The translations under genes and the position numbers were made by a program. The notes beneath the pieces were generated by a model that made no database searches, was not told the origin of the DNA, and saw only the letters and a list, made by a program, of their open reading frames with translations. 64,000 nt of DNA from Alliaria petiolata (Eukaryota; Streptophyta; Magnoliopsida; Brassicales; Brassicaceae): the NCBI GenBank assembly GCA_020283515.1, contig JAHZTW010000001.1:386749683-386813682 (forward strand), in the 5' to 3' direction. The first letter of the stretch is position 1. Each line of letters starts with the position of its first letter. Below, piece by piece: positions 35,091 through 47,392 of the stretch.

Positions 35091-38000
35091 AGAACAACAT
35101 GAAGATTATCTCCTGGAACTGTCAGGGCCTTGAATCACCATTGACGAAGGACAGATTGAAGGAGATGTGCCGCAATACTTCACCAGATTTACTGTTTCTA
35201 ATTGAAACTATGAATAAGTGTGATGTTGTTAGAGATGTTTGTTGTACTCTAGGATTTGATTTCGTGTTTACTATACCTCCACAAGGTCGTAGTGGAGGAC
35301 TAGCTATCTTTTGGAAAAAAGAACTATGTATTACTCAGTTGTACCACTCGATCCGTATGATCGATGTCTATGTTCAATTTAATGGAATGGATTTCTATTT
35401 GTCCTGTGTATATGGCCATCCAAATCAATCACATAGGCATGAATTGTGGGAAAGAATAGAACGCATGAATCAATCTAGAACTGGTCCTTGGTTACTTATC
35501 GGGGACTTTAATGAGATTTTGTCCAACAATGAAAAACAAGGTGGTCCAAGACGTGATGAGAGGACTTTTCAGGATTTTAGAAATATGTACCACTCTTGCG
35601 ATCTTGCTGATATTCGACATAAAGGAAACAGAATGTCTTGGAGGGGAAATAGAGGAAACCATAAAATTCGATATTGTTTAGACAGAGTTATCGCAAATTC
35701 AGAATGGCTCACAACGTTTCCAGCCTCTGTCGCAGAATTCAAAGGTTTTTGCGCATCAGATCATCGCCCAGTCATCGCCACTGTAGCTTTTGTTGGTGAT
35801 GTTATCAAAAACCATTCCGTTTTGACAAACGTCTCCTACAAAACCCTGATTTCAAAGAACTTTTGGTTCACCAATGGAACTCTACCAACGATAGAAGAAA
35901 TCATTCTTTCCTAGATCAACTTGAGAAAGTTAGGCATACAATGCTTTCAAACCGATGGCTTCTGCAAACTAATTCTGCCAAACAAATCGAATCCTTGCAA
36001 ATTGAATTAGATTTCGCTTTAACTTCAACTGATCCTACACCTTATTGCGTTCCACAAATCCGACGTGAACTCGCGCAAGCTTATCGTAATGAGGAGATCT
36101 ATTGGCATCTTAAGAGTCGAAACTCCTGGTTGCTGGATGGGGACCAAAACACCAATTTTTATCACGCTGTCTCACAAACAAGGTATTCACGAAACAGAAT
36201 TCATACAGTTCGTGATAAACATGGAGTCATCTTGAAAGGTGATCGCGATATTGGTATTCATGCCGAAGCCTATTTCACAGATATGTACACTAGTGAAACT
36301 ACTATTACTACATCTCGGATTTTTGACGATTTCAAATCCACCGTAACATCAGAGATCAATGACCAGCTCACTCAGTCTATTACAAAATCTGAGGTCTACG
36401 ACGCTGTCTGTGCTATTGGTACGGATAAGGCTCCTGGACCAGACGGTTTTACGGCTCGTTTCTACCAGGAATGTTGGGATATTGTGGGTCGTGAGGTCAC
36501 AAATGAAGTGCTACGTTTCTTTGAGTCTGCACAGATGAAAGAAAGTATCAATCATACAAATATCTGTTTGATTCCAAAAATCAAAGCACCAGTAACCTCT
36601 CGGATTACCGACCCATTGCACTATGCAATGTCTTTTACAAAATTATATCTAAAATCCTTGTGATTCGCTTAAAAGGGTTCCTCGATAAGATTGTCTCTGA
36701 ATCGCAAGCTGCTTTTGTCCCTGGTCGTATGATTTCAGACAATGTTCTTATTGCCCATGAACTTATGCATTCCTTGAAATCTCGAAAACGGGTTTCACAA
36801 ACATACATGGCAATTAAGACAGACATGACCAAGGCCTATGACAGAGTAGAATGGGATTTTCTAGAACAAACTATGCGTGTTTTTGGTTTTCATAGCAAAT
36901 GGATACAATGGATCATGGCTGCGGTTCGCAGTGTTACTTACTCTGTTCTCATAAACGGCAAACCCCAAGGTCATATCTCTCCGGAACGTGGACTGAGACA
37001 GGGTGATCCGCTATCCCCGTATCTTTTTATCATTTGTGCCAATGTAATGAGCCATTTACTGGACATGCAAGTTAAAAATGGGAAAATCAATGGAATTAAA
37101 GTCGGAAACGATGTCCCGCGAATTACTCACCTACTTTTTGCTGACGATTCTCTTTTTTCTGCCAAGCAAATGAGAAAAACTGCACCGCCATTCGTGATGT
37201 TTTTACCTTATATGAACAATGTTCTGGGCAAAAAATAAATCAAACAAAATCCATGATTACTTTTGGATCAAGCATCCAAGGACACAAACAGGATCGTTTG
37301 AAATAATATTAGGAATCACAAAACATGGGGGTGGAGGAAAGTATCTAGGACTTCCCGAACAATTTGGCCGTAAAAAGAAGCAAATGTTTACAAATGTTAT
37401 TAATGACGTGAAAAAAGGACATCATCGTGGAGTGCAAAATTCTTATCTCCGGCTGGTAAAGAGGTTTTAATGAAGTATGTCGCTGTCTCCATGCCGGTCT
37501 ACTTTATGACATGTTTCAAACTTCCTAGCCATGTAACTTCTGAACGTACTAGTATTCTCACGCAATTCTGGTGGGAAAAAAATAATAAATCTAAAGGGAT
37601 TCCTTGGGTTGCTTGGAAGCGGTTACAATATACTAAATCAGAAGGGGGTCTTGGCTTTAAGGACTTAGAGAAGTTCAATGATGCTCTCTTAGCAAAACAA
37701 GCTTGGCGGCTTTTAGAGCATCCAGACTGTTTGTTTTCTAAACTTTATAAAGCACGTTACTTTAAAGATGACCACCTCTTTCAAGCAAAACCGAGAGCAT
37801 ACCAATCTTATGGTTGGGCTTCTATATTACATGGAATCAATGTTATTAAACAAGGATCTCGTGCTATCATTGGCAATGGTTCTCAAACTAGGGCTTTCCA
37901 AGACAATTGGCTACCGACTCATCCTCCTAGGCCGGCTGAAGGTGGAGATACAAATTGCAGTATTATGGTTGCCGACTTAATAAACAAAACGGGAGGATCC

Positions 38001-38748
38001 CAGCAATGGGATAACCCTGCTCTAGAGGCATTTCTAACTCTATATGATATTTCCCTAGCCAAATCTCTCTATTTAGGCCAACCTAACAACTATGACCGCT
38101 TTTATTGGAACTATACCAAGAATGGCCAATATACTGTTAAATCAGGCTACTGGTTTTTACGTCATCACCCAGACTTCCAATTACGTGCTCCTGATATACC
38201 CTACGGCGATCCTATCCTTAAGCAGCAAATTTGGAAACTACAAATTATGCCAAAGCTTAAGCACTTCTTATGGAAAATCCTCTCAAAAGCTATTGGAACA
38301 ACTACAAGGCTTCAAAGTCGTGGGATCGCCATTGATAATACTTGTCCTCGGTGTAGCCTAGAACCGGAAACAATTAATCACCTATTTTTTACATGTCCAA
38401 TATCCATCTCATATTGGCGTCTCTCCAAAACACCGTTTAATTTCCTCACCATTCCATCTTTAGACATTGAGTCAATTGTTCGTATGATTCTTGATATCCA
38501 ATCAATAACTGGCATTTCGGTTAAAGATAAATTGCTTCCTTTTTGGATACTATGGCGCATCTGGAAATCACGAAACAAATTCATTTTCGAAAAACAGCGC
38601 ATCAAAATTGTCAAAGATATCAACAAGGTTAACGCAGAAGTTGCTGAATGGCTGAGAGTACACGATGTCAACTCTTCCACTTCCCCTTCTGTCCTCACGA
38701 AAATTCATTGGTGTCGGCCAACTCTAGGCACTACAAGAAAACTGACGA

Positions 38749-39203
38749 TTTGCGACGGTAAAAATGGTCGCACTTCCGTCGCAAATAGGGTATTGCGACG
38801 GATTTGCGACGGCAACCAAAATGTCGCTAATCGTTAGCCGCAAATTAAATTATGTCGCAAATCCGTCGCAAAATTTGCGACGGAGAATATTAATCGCAGA
38901 TCCGTCACAAATTTGCGACGGCAATATTGCCGTCGCAAATCTTGTATGCCGCAAATATGTCGCAACTTTGCGACGGCAATAGTGCCGTTGCAAATCCTGT
39001 ATGCCGCAAATATGTCGCAAATTTGTGACACATTTGCGACGGAATATACCGACGGCAAATCGTCGGTAAACGTCGTCGCAAACGTGTCGCAAAAAAAGTC
39101 GTAGCAATGTCGTCGCAAAAGTTTTCCATCGCAATGTCGTCGCAAATCAGGCGCCTCGCAAAGTCGTCGCAAATTTGACGTCGCAACGCCGTCGCAAATT
39201 TAA
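38749..39203. repeat. CACTA subterminal repeat array, left
   Basis: There are dozens of copies of TTTGCGACGG and its complement CCGTCGCAAA, some degenerate, within 455 bp. Arrays like this bind the element's small DNA-binding protein in other CACTA elements. Confidence 0.9.
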
Positions 39204-39387
39204 TAATAAATAATTTATATAATAATTATTAACGAAAATTATCTAGTAATTAATATTAAAATTTAAATTTAAATTATTTTCAAAATATAAAATTAGAAAA
39301 TAAATTATAATTTAAAAAAGAAATTTGAATTACAAAATAATATTCATAAAACATAAAAATTTATTGTTCAGAAAAAAAAAACTAAAT

Positions 39388-40934
39388 TTAATCGATAGGG
39401 GGATCATCGTTTGCGTTTGACGGACCGGCATCCGAGCTACGGTAAAGTTCTGCGAATGCCGAGTCTCGTTGTGCCAGAAACTCGAAATACCTATCGTAGC
39501 TCTGCATCTTCTGGTTCTGTGATTGAATCAATTGGGCTTGGGTCTCGATTATCTCCTGAAGAGCGGGATCTGGTCCGGTGGAAGAAAAAGATGGAAGAGT
39601 GACAGCCTCAATATCTGACTGTAAAGAACCCACTCCGAAGATTCTTCCTCTTGTACGGGGAGCGACCTAAAAAATATATAAATATATATATGTAAGTATA
39701 ATTAAGAAGTTATTAACTAAAAAAATAAATAAAAATTGTAATGAAATTGAAAATACTTACGTCCAGATAAATTTGGTTCTTCTGGGTCGTACTAAGTGAG
39801 CAAGATGCAGTGCTTTCTGGATCATCAGGATCAGCCTGAGTCATCTCTTGCATCCTCGCAGTGACGTCGTTGTATAGCTTCTCCGAGCGTCCATCGACAA
39901 AAGATCCATCCGGATTTTTTTTGGTCTCCTCGAGAACCGCTAACAAATCCGGAATTCCTGTTCCGGTCCGCTCAGCCTACATAAAAGTTGAAAACATTAG
40001 AATGATTATAATAAATTATATAAAAAAATGTAATATAGAAAATAAATACTTACTATCATTCGGCCGCGTCCTTTAAAAGAAATCTGACCCGACCGATGCT
40101 TAGATGGTTGCTCTCCAGGAGGAGCACTGAAACGGGCTTTGCGGGCATTGGCGCTCTTCTTCACGCTCCCCGGCTCATTCCAAAATGTAACAAGACCCTC
40201 CCAAACTGACGAAGCAATCCATTCGGGCTTCGCATCATCGCCTAGCCTTTTCCACTTTGCCTTCCAACGTCCCACATGGTCAGTCATCCGTTTCTTCAAC
40301 TTGGCCTCAAACATTTCACTAACTTCTCCGTTAATGCTCCAATCCCAATGATATTTTTGCTACAAAATACAAGTTATTAAAAAATAGCTTAAACATAGGA
40401 ATAAATAAATAAATAAAAAAATCTGATACTTACAGCAAATTGTTTGTACCACCGGTTGATTGTCTCTTTCGGAGTTTGCGACCAATTGGCATTAGCTTCT
40501 TTGAAATCTCTTTCAAAGATTTCTCGGATCTTAGCAGCCACACATGGATCATAATCGAACCTGGAAAAAAAAATTAGAAACTAAAAGATTTGCAATAGTT
40601 ATAATTTGAAATAATTAAAAAATATATTTTTTAAATACCATTTGGTTTCGGGAGGACGTTTTGGATCAAGTCGCATCAGGCGGTCATGACCGGGACTCTC
40701 GAGAAGGTCTCGAATATCCATATCTTGCCAACGCCAATCTTGCAAATGTTCCTCCGGTTGAGGAGGAGGAGGAGGAGGAGGCTGTGCGGGAGCTGTCTCA
40801 GGAACGGGCGCTGAAAATGTGGTTCTCACCGATGGAGAGGTGAAAGAAGCCCCTGGAGTAGACGGAAAAGACCGAGGTCCAGACCCTCCAGACCCTCGTG
40901 ACATGTAACGAGAAAAGTCGTTGTTCGTAGACAT
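39388..40934 (-). CDS. CACTA second gene, Transposase_24-type DNA-binding protein
   Basis: Five exons with consensus GT/AG borders give an open 407-aa frame: 40934-40639, 40560-40434, 40359-40054, 39976-39761 and 39666-39388. Residues 1-98 are Ser/Gly/Pro-rich with a run of prolines. The centre (about 99-245) fits the plant Ptta/En/Spm family (PF03004): YDPCVAAKIREIFERDF, NRWYKQFAQKYHWDW, RMTDHVGRWKAKWK and RFSAPPGEQPSKHRSGQI. The C-terminal part has a coiled-coil-like Gln-rich stretch (ETQAQLIQSQNQKMQS). ATG is placed at 40934 because TTTTTTTCTGCAG directly before it is a strong 3' splice site. The 5' leader exon lies near 41301-41620. It is the probable TnpA counterpart, expected to bind the TTTGCGACGG repeats. 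That role is inference. Confidence 0.85.
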
Positions 40935-41300
40935 CTGCAGAAAAAAAAAATTGTTAGTCATAGAATAAAAATGAAATAAAAATCATGTTCGGTTTATAAA
41001 AATTAAAATTTTATAAAATAAAATTAAAATTTATAAAATAAAAATTTTAAATAAAAATTTGTAAATTACAATTTTGAAACTAATCTTAAACAAAATTTTC
41101 TAGATAATCTAAAATTACCTAAAATCAAACTAATTACGAAATAAATCTAACAAATTTCTAGATAATCTAAAATTATATACCTAACAATTTTCAACCTAAC
41201 AAATCCCTAATTACATTCCATATCTAAAAATCTAACAATTTCTAACCTAACAAATCCCTAATAATCTAACATAGATCTAAGAAAATAGGAATTTGTTACC

Positions 41301-41620
41301 TTTGTGGAGGAGTTCGGCGGCGAGGAACAGATCCGGCGAGGAGCAGATCCGGCGAGGAGCAGATCCGGCGAGGAGCAGAGGTGCGGCGGCGAATCCGGCG
41401 AGGCAGAACCAGATCCGGCGAGAGAGAGAGGTGCGGCGCTGGCTCGAGAGAGGGAGAGAGAGGTGCGGCGGTGGCTCGAGAGAGAGAGAGGGAGGTCTGC
41501 CGGCGGTGGCTCGAGAGAGAGAGAGAGAGAGAGGGAGGGCCGGCGGCGGTTTCTCGAGAGAGAGAGAGGTCTGCGGCGGCGGCCAAGTGAGGAAGAAAGA
41601 AAAACTCGGGTAAGGAAGAA
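41301..41620 (-). repeat. GC-rich leader exon with 18-bp units and GA microsatellites
   Basis: CAGATCCGGCGAGGAG-type units repeat four times with an 18-bp period at about 41328-41385, followed by (GA)n tracts to 41600. A splice donor (AAAG|GTAAC on the minus strand, 41300/41299) fits a 5' untranslated exon of the second CACTA gene. Long frames read across it are repeat artefacts. Confidence 0.65.
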
Positions 41621-41651
41621 GAAAGAATTATTAGGTTTTAATGTTTATATG

Positions 41652-42178
41652 CTGCGACGGAATTGCGAGGGGTCGTCGCAAAGCCGTCGCAAGTTTTGAC
41701 TTTGCGACGGGCTTGCGACGACCCCTCGCAATTCCGTCGCAAATCCCGAATATTTTAAATCTTATTAAAAGTAGTATTGTAAATGTTTTTTTTCATTTTA
41801 TAAAGTTAAAAAACATTTATGATAGTAACAAATCTCAAATTATGCAAAAGTTTATAAATTCTACTTTTTAAAGTGAGTTTTACAAAACTCATATACTTAT
41901 AAATAAACATCATCTCCTTCTATCCTTCTATATGAAATGATTTCATGAAAAACTCTATTTTATTCTTAAAATTTGTATATCAACTTAGAAAATCATGAAA
42001 TGTTTACAATTAAACTTATATGAGTACTTTACAAACCGTATTTCAATTTGGGGTATAGGGTTTGGAAAGTATCCGGATTTGCGACGGAATTGCGAGGGGT
42101 CGTCGCAAGTCCATCGCAATTTTGGATTTTGCGACGGACTTGCGACGACCCCTCGCAATTCCGTCGCAAATCCCGAAT
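41652..42178. promoter_or_regulatory. Paired internal palindromes made of the CACTA end motif
   Basis: Two hairpin-forming modules of about 100 bp (41652-41752 and 42076-42175) share GCGACGGAATTGCGAGGGGT and its inverted copy around a short centre. They lie between the 3' end of the TNP2 gene and the leader of the second gene, where a promoter is expected. They are built from the same GCGACGG core as the element ends, so the element's DNA-binding protein may bind here and regulate its own gene (inference). Confidence 0.65.
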
Positions 42179-42234
42179 ATTTTTTTAAAAAAATACAAAT
42201 TACAAATTACAAATATCACACATTATGATCTTGG

Positions 42235-45200
42235 CTAATCCGATTCATCTCCACTATGCTCATCATCAGTGTATTCTTCATCATCGGTCTCATCGAACTC
42301 GTCCGATCCTGGACCTTCAGTTGAATCATTCACTATGTCTTCTACATCTTGTTGCTCTAGATCAATATGTAAAATATCTTCTGTTGAAGCCATTGGAGTG
42401 GTGAGTTCATCATGTCTTTCAGCTTGCATAGCTACATCGTCAATCTTCCCGGCAATACGGCCTCGCGGATTCACTTTAATCACTGATAACCACCTCTCAC
42501 GTTTTTCCTTAATCCGAGGATATGGAATGAAACACACTTGATCTGCTTGCGAGGCTAGGCAAAAGGGTTCAAACTTTGCAAAACGTCTGTTTGAATTGAC
42601 ATCAATCACCCCTAAGTTATTTGTGCGGACCCCTCTACTACTCGGATCGTACCAATCGCATTTGAATAAAATACATTTCAAACCGATGGCTCCTGGAAAT
42701 GTGACTTCAATTATTTGTTGCAAGACATCGTAGAAGTCGCTTTCACCTTTAACTTGGATTCCATAATTTGCGGTTGACCTCTTCGATCCATGTTTGTACG
42801 TATGAAATATGTACCCACGAGTCAAGTACATTGGAGCACTAATGGTCATAACTATTGGTTCATTAACAATTTCGTGCATCCATAGTGGGAAGGGCTCATT
42901 CGAACATCCCTGCGTTACCTACATAATAAATCTTAATGAAGTGTTTATAAATAAAACTATTTTTATAAGACAAAATAAGTGTAGATTGATCTTACATAGT
43001 ATTTTAGCCACCCAACAAATTCACGTTCGTTGTACTTCTCATAATCTTTTTCTTCTAAATCAGGAAAGTGTTCTCGAACCTGAGAATCGAATAATCTGCA
43101 GTAATTCACCTGCCGAGTCAGCGATATATATGAATTGGAGAATATTATCATAATTATGTATGTAGGAAACATAAATTAATACCTCTCTAATGTCTGCACA
43201 TACTCACAATTACGCAATATGTAATTGTGCGCCGCACTACAATGATCGTGATCTTCCCACCAAACTTCTTTCACTTTTCCAGCAAGTCTGCCTATTTGGG
43301 CGAAGATATCCGGGACGTCAACATGGTACGTAGGTGCTTCCCCTCCATCGTCATACCGTCTAGGAGCGGTATTTTTGGTTCTCACGGTTGGACTAAAGTA
43401 GTATGACGTGAAGTGAGATGATTCCTCCGTCAAACTTCCAGCAACGATCGATCCCTCCACTTTTGCAAGATTTTTTGCCTTTCTTTTAAGATATCCCATG
43501 TATCGCTCGAACGGGTACATCCATCGAAATTGCACGGAGCCCCCAAGTGTTGCTTCATGTGGTAGATGGATTGGGAGATGTTCCATTACGTCAAAAAACG
43601 AAGGTGGGAAAATCTTTTCTAAGTTACAAAGCAACACCGGAATATTCTCTTTTAACTGTGCAATGCCATCCTCAGTCAGTGTTCGCGTGCATAGATCTCT
43701 GAAAGATGCTCCAATGCCTACATGCAACTTCATCAATTAATTAACTGAATTATATTACTTATAGACTTATTTAATTATTTTTAATTTACGTACCAGCAAT
43801 TGCTTCGTGAATTGGTTTCGGTAAGAGCTCGTGTAATGCAAATGGTAGTAGTCGTTGCATGAAAACATGGCAATCGTGGCTCTCCATACCATAAAATTTC
43901 TGTCCTTGCTCTATACATCTTGAGAATTTGGACACATATCCATCTGAGAACTTAACATCAGAAGCAACCCAGTCGAATAATGTCCGCTTCGCCTCCACGG
44001 ACATTTGAAAGTTTGGAATCGGTAATTTTGCCTGACTTGTAATATGCAACTCGGGTCTTGCGCAAATTTCGACCAAGTCCAACCTTGATTTCAAATTGTC
44101 TTTACTCTTTCCCTTCACGTTCAAGATTGTATTCACGATGTTTTCAAAAAAATTCTTCTCTATGTGCATCACATCAAGGTTGTGCCGTAAAAGGTGATCC
44201 TTCCAATAAGGGAGCTCCCAAAAGATACTCTTTTTGTGCCAATTATGAGATACAGTATATCCGTCCGGCATGTTTGCCGGTGTGTGCCAATTTCCCCCAC
44301 GCTTACACGTTTCCTGAGCACCGTATAATTCATCAATTTGGTCTAACAAAGTATCCCCTGAAAGATGAACAGGTAGAGGGAAACGGACAACCTTGTTCTT
44401 CTTAAACAACTTCTTATTTTTCCGGTATGTATGATTCATGGGAAGAAACCTACGATGACAATCAAACCAACATGACTTCCTTCCATTCTTCAGCTGAAAC
44501 GCATCTGACCTATCCATACAATATGGACAAGATAATCTTCCATGCGTAGTCCACCCCGATAACATTCCATATGCTGGGAAGTCACTAATAGTCCACATTA
44601 ACACTGCACGCATATTGAAATTCCTCTGCTGCGAGTAGTCAAACGTGCGAACACCACTATACCAGAGCTGTTTCAACTCATGAATCAAAGGTTGGAGGAA
44701 TACATCAAGTGCTCGCTTCGGATGCTTAGGACCAGGCACTAGAATACTCATGAACAAAAATTCTCGTTGCATGCACATATCCGGAGGAAGATTGTATGGC
44801 GTCAATATGACAGGCCATAGAGAATATTGCCTCCCAGACATTCCAAATGGACTAAATCCATCAGTGCATAAGCCAAGATAGACATTCCTGCATTCGTTAG
44901 CAAAGTCAACGTGTACCGTCTGAAAGTGTTTCCACGCCTTTGCATCTGACGGATGTGTAACCTCCCCATCCACCGTAGAATGTTGCGCATGCCATCTCAT
45001 TGCTGCCGCAGTCCTTTCCGAGTGGTATAATCGTTTCAATCTATCAGTGATTGGCAAGTACCACATCCGTTGGTACGGGACACGAGTCCTTCCAGTGGTT
45101 TCTTGATATCTCGGCTTCCCACAAAACCGACATTCATGCAGTTTGTCATCATCTTTCCAGAAAATCATGCAATTATCAATGCATACATCAATCATTTCTG

Positions 45201-45924
45201 ATGGTAACCCAAGACCCGAAACCAACTTCTGTATTTCATAGTAATTTTCAGCAGAAAGATTATCTGCTGGCAAATACTCTTTAAAAAGTTCAGCCCATGA
45301 ATCCATGCAACTCTCAGTCATATTATTATCACTCTTAATTGTCATCATCCTAGATGCCAATGATAATTTAGACTGCCCTTTTCTACATCCATCATAGATG
45401 GGCTGGTTTGCAGCGTCTAACATATCATAAAATCGTCTAGCATCTGCATTGGGTTCTTCCCGACTATTATCAACAAATGAGGTTGGTGGAGCTTCATGCA
45501 TAGCATCTACAACCATATCATGATATCTATTCCCTTGTTGATACCCTTGATCAATATTTCCAAATATATTAGACCCAGCATCATAATGATCATTACTAGG
45601 CTGCTCAAAACCCTGACCCGCGGTACTACTACTTCCTGCACCACTACCTTCCCCATGCGAAAACCACACATAGTAATTTGGCATAAACCCTCTATTATAT
45701 AGATGCCTCTTCACAGTATCAATTTCTATATATGGTATATTCTTGCATTTTCTACATGGACAGAATATTTTACCATGTTCTATCGCAAATGGTTGGTTTG
45801 TTGCCTGATACAAGAATCCTCGCAACCCGTCCCGATACTCTTTCGTCACTTCACCACTCTCCAGATCTCGTTGATTGTACATCCACGATCGTAATGCATA
45901 TATGTCATTATATTTCGAAGACAT
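42235..45924 (-). CDS. CACTA transposase, TNP2/TnpD type
   Basis: Four exons with good GT/AG borders give an open 1149-aa frame: 45924-43794, 43717-43183, 43095-42996 and 42918-42235. Domains in order are a Transpos_assoc N-terminal zinc region (CPCRKCKN near residue 55), a Transposase_21 core (LGLCTDGFSPFGM, CPYCMD, LDVMHIEKNFFENI), DUF4218 (FFDVMEHLPIHLP, RWMYPFERYMG), and a C-terminal DUF4216 (YGIQVKGE, LKCILFKCDWYDP). Splicing restores AIAGIGASFRDLC and LERLFDSQVREHF across introns 1 and 2. The C-terminus is very acidic. It cuts element ends and works with the second gene product. No lesion was seen, so it may be functional. Confidence 0.92.
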
Positions 45925-46099
45925 TTTTCACTCTTACTTTTTTTTTTATGTTTTCACTCTTACTTTTTTTTTTATGTTTTCACTCTTATTTTTTTTTCTT
46001 CTCTCTTATTTTTTTTTTCTTCTTTGTTTTTTATTTTATTTTTAGATGTGTGAAACAACAATCAGAACTGAGCTATTTATAGATTCTTATATTTTATTG

Positions 46100-46598
46100 C
46101 AACGTATTTGCGACGAATTTGCGACGGGATTTAGCGACAGACTTGCGACCAATTGTACATTTGCGACGGATTTGCGACGTTATTGCGACGGATTTGCGAC
46201 AGTTGCCGACAATTTTGCGACGATTTACTCCTGCATGTGAGGTTAGGTGAGACTTATGGAAAACGTGGTTTACCTACTTTGTCTTCATCGCAGTTCCCTC
46301 GCGATTCCGTCGCAAATATTGATTCGGATTTATCGCGTCGCAAATCCGTCGCAAAATTTGCTACGGAAATTTTCCGTTGCAAAGTCCTCGCAATTTGTGA
46401 CGGATTTGCGGCTGTTTCGTCTACCGTTGCAAATATGTCGCAAATTTATCGTAATTTGCGACGCGTTTGCGACGACCCTTATCGTCGCAAATTTGCGACG
46501 TATTTGCGACGTCTTTTTTGTACTGTCGCAATATACACGCAATTCCGTCGTAAATTTGCGACGGAAAATTGCCGTCGCAAATTTCTGTCGCAAATTGA
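46100..46598. repeat. CACTA subterminal repeat array, right
   Basis: TTTGCGACGG motifs occur in both orientations up to the terminal repeat, forming the right-hand counterpart of 38749-39203. On the transposase side this array also serves as the upstream region of the TNP2 gene (start 45924). Confidence 0.9.
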
Positions 46599-47176
46599 CT
46601 GTTTTCTTGTAGTGAGGTTCCCTTAAATGCAACTATGATGTTGCTTTTAATCAACAAACACAACAAGCTACAGCTGAATGGATTCTCCGCGACGAACAAG
46701 GTCACTGCAAATATTGGGGTTCTACAAATTTAGGACACACAATCTCAAGTCTTGAAGCTGAAGAAAAAGGTCTACTGGTGGCTCTACAAAATGCTTGATG
46801 TATGGGTTTTGACCATATAGATTTCGAAGGAGATTGCAAGATTTTAGTAAACTTACTCAACCATAAAGACCAAGATATTAGTATTTCCAACCTGTTGGTT
46901 GATATTAAATTTTGGTTGTCGAAATTTCATGGAATTCGTCTTACTCATGTTAAAAGAGAATGTAATGTAGCTGCTCATACGATAGCTAGACATGGACCTC
47001 CAAACGGAGTTTTTCTTTCCGGAACTTACTTTCCTCCATATTGGTTAACCAATATCTTGTATTCTGATTATAACAATTCAATATAATTAATATGTTTTGA
47101 CAAAAAAAAAATCATGGTAAAAAACCGGTAAAAACCATGATATATCAATTTGAGAAATTAAATGAGCAATTTTCCA

Positions 47177-47392
47177 TCAACTAAAAGGGTTTTCTACACG
47201 ATATATTAACTTATAATATCCATTTTCGCAATAACTTTAAAATAATACAAAAGGATATATCTATATTCCAATCGAAACTTACAAAACCATAAAGAGATTA
47301 CAAATTACCGCAAAGGCTGTTTAACTATTTATTGCTTGAAATGTTTTATTTTATTTCACTAACTCATTAGAATTTTATTTTCTATTTTGCAT
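47177..47392 (-). other. 3' flank of BSP3
   Basis: It matches in inverted orientation 17660-17860 behind the BSP pseudogene (for example ATTCCAATCGAAACTTA and TTCATTGACCATA-type ends). The MULE-like nest inserted right beside it. Confidence 0.65.

Larger units (their letters stand above)
38730..46614 (-). mobile_element. CACTA (En/Spm) transposon, 7.9 kb, apparently intact
   Basis: The perfect 14-bp terminal repeats are CACTACAAGAAAAC, and the 3-bp target duplication AGG is perfect (38727-38729, 46615-46617). The subterminal regions are packed with TTTGCGACGG-type motifs in both orientations. It encodes two minus-strand genes with clean splice sites and open frames, a TNP2-type transposase and a Transposase_24-type protein. 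It inserted into the RNase H junction of the LINE, so it is younger than the LINE. Confidence 0.95.
35099..47086 (+). pseudogene. LINE ORF2: endonuclease, reverse transcriptase, RNase H
   Basis: The APE-type endonuclease (35099-35914) keeps WNCQG, FLIETM, LIGDFNE and SDHRPV, the catalytic set. The reverse transcriptase follows with DKAPGPDGF, AFVPGRMISDN, the FADD catalytic box (about 37136-37150) and LGLPEQFGR. The zinc-binding C-terminal part is at 37470-38729 (C..C...H....C in TCPRC...HLFFTC). The RNase H domain resumes at 46618 after the CACTA insert (WCRPTLG joins to SLKCNYDVAFN; DFEGDCKILVN; HVKRECNVAAH). Frameshifts lie near 35870, 36640, 37210 and 37455. A TGA at 46797-46799 replaces an expected Trp codon. 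It is inactive but recent enough to read through. Confidence 0.9.
33339..47110 (+). mobile_element. Full-length LINE (about 5.9 kb) interrupted by a CACTA element
   Basis: The LINE is bounded by an 18-bp duplication with one mismatch (ATCATGGTCAAAAACCGG at 33321-33338; the 3' copy at 47111-47128 has A for C). It ends in a poly-A tail (47102-47110) after TTTTGAC. ORF1 and ORF2 are both present, and the RNase H end lies beyond the CACTA insert at 46618-47086. The long target duplication and tail show target-primed reverse transcription, and the length suggests a complete 5' end. Confidence 0.92.
32207..47147 (+). mobile_element. Solo-LTR-like element (about 1.15 kb without inserts)
   Basis: It runs from TGATATGCTC (32207) to ATGATATATCA (47147), so it has TG...CA termini. 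It is flanked by ACTTG (32202-32206) and ATTTG (47148-47152), a 5-bp duplication with one mismatch. The left part matches the inverted fragment at 5324-6676. No internal coding region belongs to it, so it is probably a solo LTR of a Ty3-type element. It is split by the LINE at 33339. Confidence 0.7.
31569..47176. mobile_element. MULE-like element with long TIRs, outermost of a four-level nest
   Basis: The left end GGAAATTGCTCATTTAATTT is inverted at the right end (AAATTAAATGAGCAATTTTCC, 47156-47175). Flanks are TCAACTAAA at 31560-31568 and 47177-47185 (9 bp, MULE-type). Inner inverted blocks at 31600-31790 and 31980-32200 include GTTGACTTTATATCTCAG and its complement. Without its nested content the element is about 670 bp, with no coding capacity. 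It resembles the 2307 element in layout and in motifs. Confidence 0.7.

Noticed and set aside
38834..39186. Overlapping frames rich in RRK/CDG motifs at the left CACTA end (similar at 46153-46705)
   Set aside because: These are translations of the TTTGCGACGG subterminal repeats, not proteins.
41293..41699. Several long Arg/Glu-rich or Ser/Leu-rich frames on both strands
   Set aside because: They are translations of an 18-bp tandem repeat and GA microsatellite that lack stops in several frames.
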